Positions 63,319 to 64,000 of a stretch of DNA of 64,000 nucleotides are shown piece by piece (positions within the stretch are counted from its first letter, which is position 1; every line of letters begins with the position of its first letter). Origin of the DNA: Kitasatospora papulosa (GTDB taxonomy: Bacteria; Actinomycetota; Actinomycetes; Streptomycetales; Streptomycetaceae); assembly GCF_000717245.1 (NCBI RefSeq), contig NZ_JNYQ01000004.1, forward strand, positions 1,178,001 to 1,242,000, written 5' to 3'. The notes below the pieces were generated by a model. That model was not told the origin of the DNA and searched no databases. It saw only the letters and a list, made by a program, of their open reading frames with translations. Both the position numbers and the translations under genes were made by a program.

Positions 63319-63939
63319 TCAGGACTCCTTGACCGCGATGGTCTCCACCGTGTTGGCGACGTGCTCGAACGCGTCAGCCGCCTCTTCCAGCACGTCCACG
63401 ATCTGCTTGAGCTTCAGCACGTCCATGGCGTCGTACTTGCCGTTGAACAGGTGGGCCAGCAGCTTGCGGTGGATCTGGTCGGCCTGGTTCTCCAGACGGT
63501 TGACCTCGATCCAGTACTCGGTGAGGTTCTCCATGGTCCGCAGACTCGGCATGGCCTCGGCGGTCAGTTCCGCCGCCCTGGCCAGGACCTCGATCTGCTG
63601 CTCGACACCCTTGGGGAGCTCGTCGATCTGGTACAGGACGACCAGGTCGACGGCCTCCTCCATGAAGTCCATGATGTCGTCGAGCGACGACGCGAGGTTG
63701 TAGATGTCCTCGCGGTCGAACGGCGTGATGAAGGAGGAGTTCAGCTGGTGGAAGATCGCGTGGGTGGCATCGTCCCCCGCGTGCTCCGCTGCCCGCATAC
63801 GCTCCGCGATCTCGACTCGGGAGGCAGAATCCGCCCCGAGCAGTTCCATCAGGAGTTTCGAGCCCGTGACGATGTTGTCCGCGGAGGCGGAAAACATGTC
63901 GTAGAAGCTCGTCTCCCTGGGGGTCAGACGAAAGCGCAC
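63319..63939 (-). CDS. PhoU-like (DUF47/Pit accessory) protein
   Basis: 206 residues of the DUF47/YkaA family, a helical bundle related to PhoU: ETSFYDMFSASADNIVTGSK, AEHAGDDATHAIFHQLNSSF, IDRED-type metal motif FDREDIYNLASSLDDIMDFM, and RLENQADQIHRKLLAHLFNG. Such proteins are encoded next to pit genes and probably control that transporter. GTG at 63939 with GAGGA upstream. First gene of the pitH1 operon. Confidence 0.92.
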   Translation of the reverse strand: MRFRLTPRETSFYDMFSASADNIVTGSKLLMELLGADSASRVEIAERMRAAEHAGDDATHAIFHQLNSSFITPFDREDIYNLASSLDDIMDFMEEAVDLVVLYQIDELPKGVEQQIEVLARAAELTAEAMPSLRTMENLTEYWIEVNRLENQADQIHRKLLAHLFNGKYDAMDVLKLKQIVDVLEEAADAFEHVANTVETIAVKES

Positions 63940-64000
63940 GTGGGGTCCTCGGGGTGCTTTGGATTCGGTCAGGCTGATGCTAGGCGCATCATCCGGCCAC
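63940..64000 (-). promoter_or_regulatory. upstream region of the pit operon
   Basis: Contains TGATGC (63975-63980) and GCATCA (63986-63991), a 6-bp inverted repeat with a 5-base spacer, and on the minus strand TAGCAT as a possible -10. No PHO box is seen. The window ends here, so the region is incomplete. Confidence 0.35.

Overview
The window is very GC-rich, with strong third-position G/C bias, long unopened antisense frames and many GTG starts and ATGA/GTGA stop-start overlaps. The gene content (rsiG, devA/devB, nur, glnR, mshA/mshD, DUF2516, DUF3099, DUF1416) identifies a Streptomyces or very close relative. From memory, the order follows the core chromosome of S. coelicolor read backwards, from phoU (SCO4228) through gpmA, mshA, devAB, nur, glnR and ppk to pst and pitH1 (SCO4138). 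No rRNA, tRNA, CRISPR array, prophage, transposase or biosynthetic cluster is visible.

Layout. 1-5.4 kb: the end of phoU, a tiny cysteine-rich protein, an MFS exporter, gpmA, then a looser patch with an L7/L12-like domain protein, a DUF6193 protein and a toxin-antitoxin-like pair. 5.4-12 kb: a MarR/EamA exporter pair with a clear operator, a lipoprotein, a kinase-like protein, YbjN, and mshA (first mycothiol glycosyltransferase) with a methyltransferase. 12-20 kb: an NlpC/P60 wall hydrolase, a receiver-PP2C phosphatase, a DUF2516/HBHA-like/XRE block with a perfect operator palindrome, a DinB-like protein, MarR, a PPOX protein and two coupled TetR genes. 20.7-29.4 kb: a DrrAB-like ABC exporter, an APH-like kinase, devB-devA, a 54-residue membrane peptide, an Eis-like acetyltransferase, an asparaginase and rsiG, the c-di-GMP-dependent anti-sigma factor of sigma WhiG.

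29.4-42.6 kb: dtd, ygfZ, nur, a nitrobindin-like protein, three coupled membrane-anchored paralogues, and a sulfur neighbourhood (DsrE, DUF1416, thiosulfate sulfurtransferase with a cysteine-containing leader peptide, MoaD/ThiS-like), then glnR and a LacI regulator. 42.6-53.7 kb: a secreted HtrA-like protease with a two-component system resembling PepD/MprAB, PI-PLC, a secreted 5'-nucleotidase, a DUF1016 nuclease-like gene with an internal 29-bp palindrome, mshD, and a YtrA-type GntR/ABC operon. 53.7-64 kb: the phosphate block ppk-CHAD-nudix, pstSCAB behind an 11-bp phased PHO-box array, and the low-affinity pitH1 with its PhoU-like partner.

Phosphate uptake and storage (phoU, ppk, pst, pit) bracket the window. 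Mycothiol synthesis (mshA, mshD), nitrogen control (glnR), nickel control (nur) and sporulation control (rsiG, devA) lie between. Two themes are not explained by single genes: short degenerate tandem duplications sitting on stop codons and gene junctions (five to six sites in the first 20 kb), and many genes that look leaderless, with a -10-like hexamer ending seven bases before the start codon.
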